Part shown: in pieces, positions 8,134 through 14,614 of the stretch
How the letters are laid out: every line of letters starts with the position of its first letter
Numbering within the stretch: the stretch's first letter is position 1
Origin: JAJKIP01 sp040509055
Lineage (GTDB): Bacteria > Bacteroidota > Bacteroidia > Chitinophagales > Chitinophagaceae
Length of the DNA stretch: 14,614 nucleotides
Assembly: GCA_040509055.1 (NCBI GenBank)
Contig: JBEVLT010000285.1
Location: 1 to 14,614, forward strand
Direction: 5' to 3'
Program-made: the position numbers and the translations under genes
The notes under the pieces: model-generated
The model's database searches: none
Seen by the model: the letters and a program-made list of their open reading frames with translations, nothing else
Told to the model about the DNA's origin: nothing

Positions 8134-9870
8134 TTATTGTTTATCGATCACTAAAAATACAGCTGCCCGTGCCGGCACCGTTACCTTTACACCGTTGGCG
8201 GTAAGCGCCGAACTGGCGCTGAGGGATGCATAATTGGACGGGCCACCGGCCACCCCCGAAGGACCGGCACCGTTTACAAACACCTTGCGGGAAAACTCGC
8301 CGTTATCCGTGCCGCCGGTCAGCGTGTACCAGTAATACCGGGCGCCTTTGTTGAAGTTCTTTACATCGATCGATATGCCGCGGCTGCTGGTGCCTTTATT
8401 GACCAGCGCGATAGCCGTCTCTCCTGACGTAAACGAAGAAGCATAGGTCTCCATGTCGGGCACGCTGTGCGAAGAGGAGACCATGCGGTCACCCAAAAAT
8501 TTCTGGAAGAAGTACATGTGGTAAAAGGCCGGTCGTGGCTGCCATTTTGTTTCTCCTGAAGCTGCTTCGCCCTGGCTGAACATACCGTGGTCATTGCCAT
8601 TTTCCCAGGCATTGGCCATGTCCCAGCGGGACGACATACCAAACTGGTTCTCCAGCAATTCACCCAGGATGAGGTCTGCGTGCAGCCCGTTGACATGCGA
8701 TACCTGCTGCATGGAGCCGGTGGAAAAGATATTCCATTCATCCAGCGCCACGGGTCTGATGGCAGCGCCCAGTCCCGGCAATGTCTGTTTGATATAGTCC
8801 ATCATCTTTTTGGTCTCCGTGGCCGCCGTAGCCAGTATCTCGGCAGCACCTGCATTGGTCTGGTAGGCAGTGTAATAATTGTGCACTACGTAATAGTCGG
8901 GTGAACTGCCCACCTCGCCGAACAGGCCGGTGTTCCAGGTCTTATGTGTATTCGTGGCATAAGAAGGGCTCACGCCTTCTACCATCACGGCGCCGATCTT
9001 AATGGTTGTCCCGATCTCCTGTGCCGCTTTGCGCATGGAATCGGCAAATACTTTGAAATGTTTGCCATACAGTTGCCCGGTCAGTATCTCGGGCTGACCA
9101 TCCTGGTTATCTGCGGTGCGGATGCGGTAACCGGCTTCCCAGTCACCGAAATTCTCATTGCCGATCTCCCAGTATTTTGTCCGGCCATTGTCGTAGCGCA
9201 CCCAGTCTGCTGCCAGGTGTGCGGCTACCGATACGGGATTGGGGCCCTTGCCATACCGGGCATATCCATAGTTGATCGTGATCAGCCCTTTGTTGCCGGT
9301 TTGCTGCAGCAGGTTGTAATAATTGTCTACCGACAGCGTCCAGCTATCGTTGTTCTTTCCGTACCAGAACCCGGTAGTGGAAGTAGTGCCATCCGCATTC
9401 AACAGCGTTGACGGCGCATTGGCCGGCGGGGTATTATTGGGTGCGTTCCAGAAAAACACATCGCTGATGCTGCCGCCGGGAAACCGGATCAGGTGGGGGT
9501 GAATATTGGTGGTATGTGTAAGCAGGGCAGGTTCCGTCACGATCTGTGTCATCCAGAGGTTGGCATTGTTGCCAAACAGGGAGCGCGGCACTTTGGTGAT
9601 CACCACGCTGCGGTCCACCGTAACGGTGTAGGCAACCGTACCTGGTGTAGCGGCCGAATAAGGTGGCGGCGTAAATGTTTTGGGTTGCCAGTCATCCATA
9701 AAAAAACCGATGGTATTGGCCAGCGGCGGGTCTACGGCCGGCTGGATGACCGGGGGATCCACAGGATTAACCGGCTGTTCCGGCGCATCACTACCCCCTT
9801 TTTTCTTGCACGATACAACAGCGCCCGCAATGATAATGACGGCCATCCAGTTCAGTACACTCGTTTTCAT
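8134..9870 (-). CDS. Lipoprotein clan GH-A glycoside hydrolase, GH51-like motifs, family unassigned
   Basis: This 578-residue protein starts with a lipoprotein signal peptide ending in AVVSC (lipidated Cys21), followed by KKKGGSD and a proline-rich linker to about residue 50, so it is membrane-anchored. A barrel-type domain follows. NIHPHLIRFPGGSISDVFFW resembles the early-strand motif of GH51/GH39 enzymes. The probable acid/base is Glu239 in KYWEIGNENFGDW and the probable nucleophile is Glu378 in PVALDEWNIF. 'DEWN' is characteristic of GH51 and 'GNE' is general for clan GH-A. The C-terminal part (about 485-578, with TAIALVNKG and ARAAVFLVIDK) looks like the small beta-sandwich that follows such barrels. 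I could not place it in a named family. Given its anchor and neighbours (epimerase 15 bp upstream, esterase 7 bp downstream), it may be an endo-acting or debranching enzyme on glucomannan or xyloglucan. An alpha-L-arabinofuranosidase or endoglucanase is also possible. Confidence 0.82.
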   Translation of the reverse strand: MKTSVLNWMAVIIIAGAVVSCKKKGGSDAPEQPVNPVDPPVIQPAVDPPLANTIGFFMDDWQPKTFTPPPYSAATPGTVAYTVTVDRSVVITKVPRSLFGNNANLWMTQIVTEPALLTHTTNIHPHLIRFPGGSISDVFFWNAPNNTPPANAPSTLLNADGTTSTTGFWYGKNNDSWTLSVDNYYNLLQQTGNKGLITINYGYARYGKGPNPVSVAAHLAADWVRYDNGRTKYWEIGNENFGDWEAGYRIRTADNQDGQPEILTGQLYGKHFKVFADSMRKAAQEIGTTIKIGAVMVEGVSPSYATNTHKTWNTGLFGEVGSSPDYYVVHNYYTAYQTNAGAAEILATAATETKKMMDYIKQTLPGLGAAIRPVALDEWNIFSTGSMQQVSHVNGLHADLILGELLENQFGMSSRWDMANAWENGNDHGMFSQGEAASGETKWQPRPAFYHMYFFQKFLGDRMVSSSHSVPDMETYASSFTSGETAIALVNKGTSSRGISIDVKNFNKGARYYWYTLTGGTDNGEFSRKVFVNGAGPSGVAGGPSNYASLSASSALTANGVKVTVPARAAVFLVIDKQ

Positions 9871-9885
9871 GTTTTCCCTGTTTCG

Positions 9886-11112
9886 TTATGTGAATGAAGC
9901 AATTCTTTTGATCAGTTCCAGGCAGGCCCGGCTGTTGTGGTAAGGACATTTCCAGAAGCCGGCTTTTTCTTTATCCATGACGGAATAATCACCGTATACG
10001 CCCCAGTACCATTCCCCACACCGGTTATCCTTCAGGTGGTGCTTTACAAACTCCCAGCTTTGCAGCGAACGGTGCAGGTAATCGTTGTCTGCTGTAAGCT
10101 GCCATGCATTGAAAAAACCGACCATGGCTTCGGCCTGCGGCCAGGAATGTTTTTCCCGGATCCAATGACCGGGCATCGGCTCGTATTCGTACCATAGCCC
10201 GCCATCTGCATCCAATCCTTCTGCCGCCGCATCGGCCAGCCGGATGGCCAGCTGCCTGAAGCGCTGCATCGCATCAGCTGCGTTAATGACCTCTGCACAT
10301 TCCTGCAGCAACCAGGCGGCCTCAATATCGTGTCCAAAGGAACGCAGCGTGGACTTGCTCACCCAGTCGTCGTCCATAAAAAGCCGAAGGTGACCATGAT
10401 CGTGATCGATGATATGCCGGTCAAACAGATCCAGCAGGACTGCGATCTTTTCTTGGAGCACCGCATCCGGCCATACCTGGTACAGGTTGGCATAGGCCTC
10501 GATGATGTGGAGGTGCGTGTTCATGGTCTTCCGTTCGTTGTCGTCTTTCTCACTTAGCCGCAGGTCGCCGATCGTTTGCCATTCCCGGGTAAAAGCTTCG
10601 ATATACCCACCCTTTTCCCGGTCATAACTATGCTGTTCTATCAAATAAAATAACTGCTGGGCTGTGGTCAGCGCCGTTTCATCTGCCGTGAGCTTCACGT
10701 ATTCAGACAAACCATAGATGCAAAAAGCAAGCCCGTATACCTGCTTCCTGCCATCCTGCATATTACCCTGCGCATCGACCGACCAGAACACACCTCCGTG
10801 TTCCCGGTCCAGGAAATGATGGAGAATATATTCATACGCACGGGTGGCCAGTTCTGCATGTGCCTGGTCGCCGGTAAACCGGCCGGCGGCAGAAAATGCC
10901 CAGAGGATGCGGCTGTTCAGCACGATCCCCTTGGGAGCAGTAGGGTCCGGTGTATTGTCATTGCTGACACTGCCATAAAAACCGCCTGCCGGGTCAATGG
11001 TATGTGCCGTCCAGAACGCGAGTAGCTGCTGCAGCTCTTCCTGCATTTCCTGCCGGTAATGCAGCAGCAGCGGATGGACTACCTCTCCTGTTGGTGCGGC
11101 CGGCTCATTCAT
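9886..11112 (-). CDS. Cellobiose/mannobiose 2-epimerase (AGE superfamily)
   Basis: This 408-residue protein has no signal peptide, so it is cytoplasmic. Family knowledge: cellobiose 2-epimerase (EC 5.1.3.11) interconverts the reducing-end glucose and mannose of beta-1,4-disaccharides, here most usefully Man-Man to Man-Glc. The family's alpha/alpha-barrel signatures are seen: MNTHLHIIEAYANL (His200), RSFGHDIEAAWLL (His261), KHSWPQAEAMVGF and KCPYHNSRACLEL (His392). These histidines correspond in motif and roughly in spacing to the essential histidines of characterised cellobiose 2-epimerases such as the Rhodothermus marinus enzyme. The length (about 400) is normal. Its ATG overlaps the stop codon of the GH130 gene (ATGA), so the two are probably translationally coupled, and this partnership is diagnostic of the mannan phosphorolysis pathway. 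N-acetylglucosamine 2-epimerase is a related alternative, made unlikely by the context. Confidence 0.93.
   Translation of the reverse strand: MNEPAAPTGEVVHPLLLHYRQEMQEELQQLLAFWTAHTIDPAGGFYGSVSNDNTPDPTAPKGIVLNSRILWAFSAAGRFTGDQAHAELATRAYEYILHHFLDREHGGVFWSVDAQGNMQDGRKQVYGLAFCIYGLSEYVKLTADETALTTAQQLFYLIEQHSYDREKGGYIEAFTREWQTIGDLRLSEKDDNERKTMNTHLHIIEAYANLYQVWPDAVLQEKIAVLLDLFDRHIIDHDHGHLRLFMDDDWVSKSTLRSFGHDIEAAWLLQECAEVINAADAMQRFRQLAIRLADAAAEGLDADGGLWYEYEPMPGHWIREKHSWPQAEAMVGFFNAWQLTADNDYLHRSLQSWEFVKHHLKDNRCGEWYWGVYGDYSVMDKEKAGFWKCPYHNSRACLELIKRIASFT
11109..11112 (-). other. ATGA start/stop overlap between GH130 and epimerase genes
   Basis: On the minus strand the bases read ATGA: ATG (11112-11110) starts the epimerase and TGA (11111-11109) ends GH130. 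Such overlaps usually mean that translation of the second gene depends on the first and keeps the two cytoplasmic enzymes in step. No convincing Shine-Dalgarno sequence stands out; the upstream run is A-rich with a short AAAAGG. Confidence 0.85.
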
Positions 11113-12326
11113 CCTTTTCTTTTTTTATGCAAAGGTTGCATGTTCATCACGGCGCCGGCCAGGTTCCGGTCGATCAGTTCCGTCAGGCGCCGGGTGGTTT
11201 CAAAAGAAGTATAGCCATCTGCCGGGGTATTCATCACATAGTCCAGCAACCTGTCGATGGAGGAAGTGGCCACATGCAGGCGTGTATCGGAGGAAGCATA
11301 ATAAATATAAACCGTTCCGTCATCATCAGCGATCCAGCCGTTGCTGAACAGTACGTTGGATACATCGCCTACCCGCTCCTCGCCTTCCGGCGCCATGAAG
11401 TAACCGGCAGGTTTATAAATCACTTTGGTAAGGTCGCGCAGATCGGTCATGAACAGGTACAATACATATCGAAGACCCGCAGCCGTATTGCGCACCCCAT
11501 GGGCCAGGTGCAGCCAGCCATAGGCCGTTTTGATCGGGGCCGGCCCCAGACCGTTCTTGGTCTCATACACCGTATGGTACTTCCGGTTATCGATCACGAT
11601 CTCTTTTTCCACCTCTGCCCTTTCGATACAGTTGCTGAGGCCAAAGCCAATTCCGCCGCCGTTGCCTGCATCGATAAATCCATCCTGCGGGCGGGTATAA
11701 AACGCATACCGGCCATTGACAAATTCAGGATGCAGCACCACGTTGCGCTGCTGCGGCGAAGGAGTGACCAGATCCGGAAGCCGCTCCCAGTTGATCATGT
11801 CCTTTGTCCGGACAATGCCGCATTGGGCCACAGCCGCGCCCTGGTCGGCCGGCGATGCTGCCGGATCGCGCCGCTCGGTGCAGAACAAACCGTACACCCA
11901 GCCATCTTCGTGCTGCACCAGGCGTATATCATAGATATTGGTATCCGGGTCCCGGGTCTCAGGTATTTGCACCGGGTAGTCCCAAAACCGGAACCGGTCG
12001 ATCCCGTTGGGACTTTCGGCTATGGCGAAAAACGATTTACGGTCAATTGCTTCCACCCTGGCGGCCACGAGGTATTTATCGTTCCATTTGATTGCGCCTG
12101 CATTCATCACCGCATTGATGCCCATCCGCTCCATCAGGTAAGGATTGGCTTCCGGGTCCAGGTCGTACTTCCAGAACAGCGGGATATGCTGTGCCGTCAA
12201 TACGGGATGTTTATAACGATCAATGATGCCATTGCCCGGGTCCGCCTTCTCATTCGGCTGCTCCAGCAACGTCTCCTGCTTCGTTTCCAACGCTGTGAGC
12301 CGGTTCAAAAAATCAGTGTTTATCAT
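11109..12326 (-). CDS. GH130 4-O-beta-D-mannosyl-D-glucose phosphorylase
   Basis: This 405-residue protein has no signal peptide and is cytoplasmic. Family knowledge: GH130 subfamily 1 enzymes (EC 2.4.1.281) use inorganic phosphate to split Man-beta-1,4-Glc into alpha-mannose 1-phosphate and glucose. Motifs seen are YKHPVLTAQHIPLFWKYDLD near the N-terminus, MERMGINAVMNAGAI, RVEAIDRKSFFAIAESPNG, the catalytic-acid stretch NIYDIRLV (Asp133), and LGPAPIKTAYGWLHLAHGV with phosphate-binding-type Lys and His residues. These resemble the Bacteroides fragilis mannosylglucose phosphorylase more than the longer-chain mannooligosaccharide phosphorylases, but that split rests on recall, not alignment. 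The neighbours agree: the epimerase that makes its substrate overlaps it by 4 bp, and the transporter lies 44 bp upstream. The C-terminus is a basic tail (LHKKRKG) coded by an A-rich run including seven A in a row. Confidence 0.92.
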   Translation of the reverse strand: MINTDFLNRLTALETKQETLLEQPNEKADPGNGIIDRYKHPVLTAQHIPLFWKYDLDPEANPYLMERMGINAVMNAGAIKWNDKYLVAARVEAIDRKSFFAIAESPNGIDRFRFWDYPVQIPETRDPDTNIYDIRLVQHEDGWVYGLFCTERRDPAASPADQGAAVAQCGIVRTKDMINWERLPDLVTPSPQQRNVVLHPEFVNGRYAFYTRPQDGFIDAGNGGGIGFGLSNCIERAEVEKEIVIDNRKYHTVYETKNGLGPAPIKTAYGWLHLAHGVRNTAAGLRYVLYLFMTDLRDLTKVIYKPAGYFMAPEGEERVGDVSNVLFSNGWIADDDGTVYIYYASSDTRLHVATSSIDRLLDYVMNTPADGYTSFETTRRLTELIDRNLAGAVMNMQPLHKKRKG

Positions 12327-12370
12327 TGTTGTATCTATTTACCCGGCTCTTACCACCGGTCGTTAACTAC

Positions 12371-14209
12371 TTAGTTTTCCAGTTTATTCCACCATGTTCG
12401 TTTCAGGATCACGATGATGACAACCAGGATGGCTACCGTGATCAGGAGTGGCAGCTTCAGCCACAGCACGACGTACATCGGCAGGATGGTGAGGCAGCAC
12501 TGGCCGATGATACCGAGCACCACGTTGAACATATCCAGCCTGAACCGCCTGTTGGGTTCGAAGGCCGGGTTTTCCGCCATCACGGCATTGTGCACCGGTT
12601 TCCAGACCCCCCATGGCCTTACCGTTTTGTAAAAAGTCTTCAGCACTTCCGGATCGGTAGCCGGTACGGTATAGGTGCCGGCAAAGCAACCGATCAGCGA
12701 CAGGAGGAACAGCAAGGGCCAGTAATACAGGTCGAGGCCGCTGATCACCCCGAAATGCTTCAATACAGCCAGCGCAATGGCGGGTAATATACCGCACATC
12801 ATGCCCCAGAAAAACCCATTGGCGTTGAACCGCCACCAATACCATTTAAACATGTTGGCCGCGATATAACCGCCATACAAACCCGAGACGATCCATTGCA
12901 AAACAGTATTTACGTCCTGCACCATCAACCCGATAAGCACACCGAGCGTGACGATGGTAATGCCTGCCAGGTAATTCATGGACATGATCCGTTTCGTAGA
13001 CGCCTGGGGGTTCACATATTTCAGGTAAATATCATTGACGATATAAGCCTGCGCTGCATTCAGCGTACCTGAAAACGTGCCCATGAAGGCGCCCAATAAC
13101 CCGGTCAGCACCAGCCCGAGAATACCTACGGGCAAAAAGTTGTTGATGGCGGCAGGCAATATCTTTTCAAAATCGGTGACCCCGCCCGTTTGCAGGTTCA
13201 TCTGGTTATAATACAAAAGTGCCAGCACGGTCACGCCGATGATCAGGGAATACCGGATCGGCAATAAAATGATGGAAACGAATCCACTCATTTTGGAGGC
13301 ATCCTTTGGCGACCGGGTAGAGAGTATCTTCTGCATATCGTAGTTCGGGGCAGGCCCGGCCAGGCTGGCGAAGATGCCTTTGAACAACATCATCATGAAG
13401 AAGATGCCAAACAGGCCGAAGCCGTCGCCGGCTATCTTTTTGTTGGCATCCGGGACAATCGGGGCCCAGTCAAGATTCAGCTTCCAGTCAAAAAAAGGAT
13501 TGGCCCATCCGTCCGGCACGTTCAGCGATTGGCCTTTCAGGTGGATCATGGCAATGGCGGCAATGGAGATACAGGCCACCGTCATGATCATGTACTTGAT
13601 AAAATCGCCCAGTACGATGCTGTGCATGCCGCCGAGAATGGAATAGAACATGGCAAACAAGGTGAATACGATGCCATAGAAATGCGGGACGAACGCGGGC
13701 GATACCGCAAACGGCACATAGCCTTTTACCATATCCCAGGGAACGAATATTTCAATAAACTTTCCCAGCCCTACGAAACCATAGGCCAGGAAACCCAGGC
13801 AGCTTAGTAACGCAAAAGCCACCACCACGTTGTGCGAGCTTTTGATGCCCGGCCCTGTTTTTCCAAACCGGCTGGCCAGCCATTCCGCCCCCGTAGTGGC
13901 ATTGGAGCGGCGCAGCCATTTGGACAGGAACATCATCAGGAATACCTGGTTGAATACCGGCCACAGCCAGGGTATCCAGATACTTTTCAGGCCATATACG
14001 AAGCACAGGGCCACCATCCACATCGTGCCGCTGATATCGAACATATCGGAAGCATCGCTCATCCCCAGCATGTACCAGGGCAGTTTTTTACCCCCCAGCA
14101 GGTAGCTTTCCTTGTTTTGCCGGGCTTTCTTACGAAGTACCCACCCGATAACAACCATGGTGACGAGGTACATAAGGATGATGGCGATATCGAGTAGCTG
14201 TAATTTCAT
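12371..14209 (-). CDS. Sodium:solute symporter (SSS family), probable mannobiose/disaccharide importer
   Basis: This is a 612-residue, very hydrophobic inner-membrane protein with about 13-14 membrane-spanning segments by eye, starting with LLDIAIILMYLVTMVVIGWV. The early cytoplasmic loop ESYLLGGKKLPWYMLGMSDA is typical of the SSS family just before its second helix. A long polar loop at about residues 230-265 (KGQSLNVPDGW onward) and a cytoplasmic loop near 515-555 (TDPEVLKTFYKTVRPWG) interrupt the helices. Family knowledge: these proteins couple sodium entry to uptake of sugars and other small solutes. B. fragilis mannan clusters hold a symporter next to the mannosylglucose phosphorylase and epimerase, so mannobiose or Man-Glc is the likely cargo; substrate specificity is inferred from context. 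It is the first complete gene of the operon and follows a 133-bp gap after the GH26 gene. ATG 14209 gives the expected N-terminal first helix. Confidence 0.9.
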   Translation of the reverse strand: MKLQLLDIAIILMYLVTMVVIGWVLRKKARQNKESYLLGGKKLPWYMLGMSDASDMFDISGTMWMVALCFVYGLKSIWIPWLWPVFNQVFLMMFLSKWLRRSNATTGAEWLASRFGKTGPGIKSSHNVVVAFALLSCLGFLAYGFVGLGKFIEIFVPWDMVKGYVPFAVSPAFVPHFYGIVFTLFAMFYSILGGMHSIVLGDFIKYMIMTVACISIAAIAMIHLKGQSLNVPDGWANPFFDWKLNLDWAPIVPDANKKIAGDGFGLFGIFFMMMLFKGIFASLAGPAPNYDMQKILSTRSPKDASKMSGFVSIILLPIRYSLIIGVTVLALLYYNQMNLQTGGVTDFEKILPAAINNFLPVGILGLVLTGLLGAFMGTFSGTLNAAQAYIVNDIYLKYVNPQASTKRIMSMNYLAGITIVTLGVLIGLMVQDVNTVLQWIVSGLYGGYIAANMFKWYWWRFNANGFFWGMMCGILPAIALAVLKHFGVISGLDLYYWPLLFLLSLIGCFAGTYTVPATDPEVLKTFYKTVRPWGVWKPVHNAVMAENPAFEPNRRFRLDMFNVVLGIIGQCCLTILPMYVVLWLKLPLLITVAILVVIIVILKRTWWNKLEN

Positions 14210-14342
14210 TTAGCTTTTTTAAAATCTTCCGGCGGTTGTTTTGTAAATACGCGCTGCGGGTATTAAATGTCAATCCTACATTTATAAAAATGTCCCCGGG
14301 ATCATGAACCATCACACCAAACCCGGTCTTTGCAGTGAAACT
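14210..14342 (-). promoter_or_regulatory. Intergenic region between GH26 and symporter genes; possible internal promoter
   Basis: This 133-bp stretch is the longest non-coding segment in the window. On the minus strand it holds TTGACA (14273-14268), an 18-base spacer, then TATTTA (14249-14244), 34 bases before the symporter ATG. This resembles a sigma70-type pair, but the Bacteroidota consensus (TTTG around -33, TAnnTTTG around -7) is matched only weakly, so the promoter is uncertain. It could equally be an untranslated spacer inside one transcript. A clear rho-independent terminator for GH26 is not seen. Confidence 0.35.
14265..14293. repeat. Three AAATGT/ACATTT hexamers forming overlapping inverted repeats
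   Basis: On the plus strand AAATGT lies at 14265-14270, ACATTT at 14278-14283 and AAATGT at 14288-14293. The middle copy can pair perfectly with either flank, over a 7-base or a 4-base loop. The left copy overlaps the candidate -35 box at 14268-14273. It could be a small operator or an RNA hairpin, but six-base repeats in AT-rich DNA also occur by chance. Confidence 0.4.
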
Positions 14343-14614
14343 CTATTGGTATATTTTTTCTTCCCCGATTTCCTGTTGAAACAGAGTTCTCCTTTCACTG
14401 TAAAATTTTACAAAATCGGCAGCCGAAGTTTGCCCCCGGTAGGGTACATAAAACTCAACCCCGCCACCGGGTTTGCTGCCTGCATTCCGCCAGCCGAGCA
14501 CCCACGATATCCTGTGCCGGGCCAATACCGGCCATAAAACTTTTGTCCACCAATCCGGATCAGCCAGGTTGCCGCCAAACTCGGTCAATGCCGGTATTTT
14601 CTTTTTTTCTTCGG
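14343..14614 (-). CDS. GH26 beta-1,4-mannanase, C-terminal fragment (5' end beyond window)
   Basis: An open frame runs from the right edge (first full codon 14612-14610) to TAG at 14345-14343, giving 89 residues; no start lies in the window. The stretch IPALTEFGGN carries the GH26 catalytic nucleophile glutamate (codon 14582-14580). It is followed by the family's C-terminal pattern: DPDWWTKVLWPVL, ISWVLGWRNAG, FYVPYRGQTSAADFVKFY. Family knowledge: GH26 enzymes are mostly endo-beta-1,4-mannanases or mannobiohydrolases, with rarer relatives of other specificity. A GH26 mannanase beside a symporter, GH130 and an epimerase is the known arrangement of the B. fragilis mannan pathway, which supports mannanase here. 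Its signal peptide, location, any carbohydrate-binding module and its acid/base residue are all outside the window. Confidence 0.83.
   Translation of the reverse strand, partial: EEKKKIPALTEFGGNLADPDWWTKVLWPVLARHRISWVLGWRNAGSKPGGGVEFYVPYRGQTSAADFVKFYSERRTLFQQEIGEEKIYQ

Noticed and set aside
11004..12374. A 456-codon open frame on the plus strand
   Set aside because: It is antisense to GH130 and the start of the epimerase gene, both with clear catalytic motifs; the plus-strand protein resembles no family.
14304..14537. A 77-codon plus-strand frame near the right edge
   Set aside because: It is antisense to the GH26 fragment, whose catalytic and C-terminal motifs are clear.
1..14614. CRISPR array, insertion sequence, tRNA or phage genes
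   Set aside because: No spaced direct repeats, terminal inverted repeats, transposase motifs or tRNA-like cloverleaf were seen while reading through; the window is almost fully occupied by metabolic genes.

Overview
The window carries one gene cluster, read entirely from the minus strand, that breaks down a plant hemicellulose. It appears to come from a Bacteroidota genome, most like the Chitinophaga/Pedobacter type. The evidence is the enzyme set itself (GH2 with DUF4982, PA14-GH31, GH3, SGNH esterase, GH130, cellobiose 2-epimerase, SSS symporter), a lipoprotein start of the 'SCKKKGGSD' kind, weak or absent Shine-Dalgarno sequences, and moderate GC content. The genus is inferred from style, not from a marker gene.

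In the order of transcription (right to left): (1) the C-terminal end of a GH26 beta-mannanase, cut by the right edge (14614-14343); (2) a 133-bp intergenic stretch with a possible promoter and small dyad repeats; (3) a sodium:solute symporter (14209-12371); (4) a GH130 beta-mannosyl-glucose phosphorylase (12326-11109); (5) a cellobiose/mannobiose 2-epimerase (11112-9886), overlapping GH130 by 4 bp; (6) a lipoprotein clan GH-A glycoside hydrolase resembling GH51 in its active-site motifs (9870-8134); (7) a secreted SGNH/GDSL esterase (8126-7461); (8) a secreted GH31 with a PA14 insert, probably an alpha-xylosidase (7454-4587); (9) a secreted GH2 beta-galactosidase (4573-2150); (10) a secreted GH3 beta-glucosidase, cut by the left edge (2127-1). 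Gaps between genes 3-10 are 4-bp overlap to 44 bp, so they look like a single operon. No gene-free stretch exceeds 300 bases, and no tRNA, rRNA, CRISPR, transposon or regulator gene was seen.

The right half encodes a known mannan route. Mannanase releases mannobiose or related disaccharides, the symporter brings them in, the epimerase converts Man-Man to Man-Glc, and the GH130 enzyme phosphorolyses Man-Glc to mannose 1-phosphate and glucose. The epimerase and GH130 lack signal peptides, so this part is cytoplasmic. The left half (GH31 + GH2 + GH3, all with signal peptides) is the set normally used to strip xyloglucan oligosaccharides, and it is joined here to a putative deacetylase and an unassigned lipoprotein hydrolase.

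The most interesting reading is that one operon handles a glucomannan-type polymer with xyloglucan-like side chains (for example acetylated beta-galactoglucomannan), or that it handles xyloglucan and mannan together. The sequence alone cannot decide between these. SusC/SusD genes, a sensor/regulator, an endo-xyloglucanase and a recognisable GH27/GH36/GH97 alpha-galactosidase are all absent from the window; they may lie outside it.
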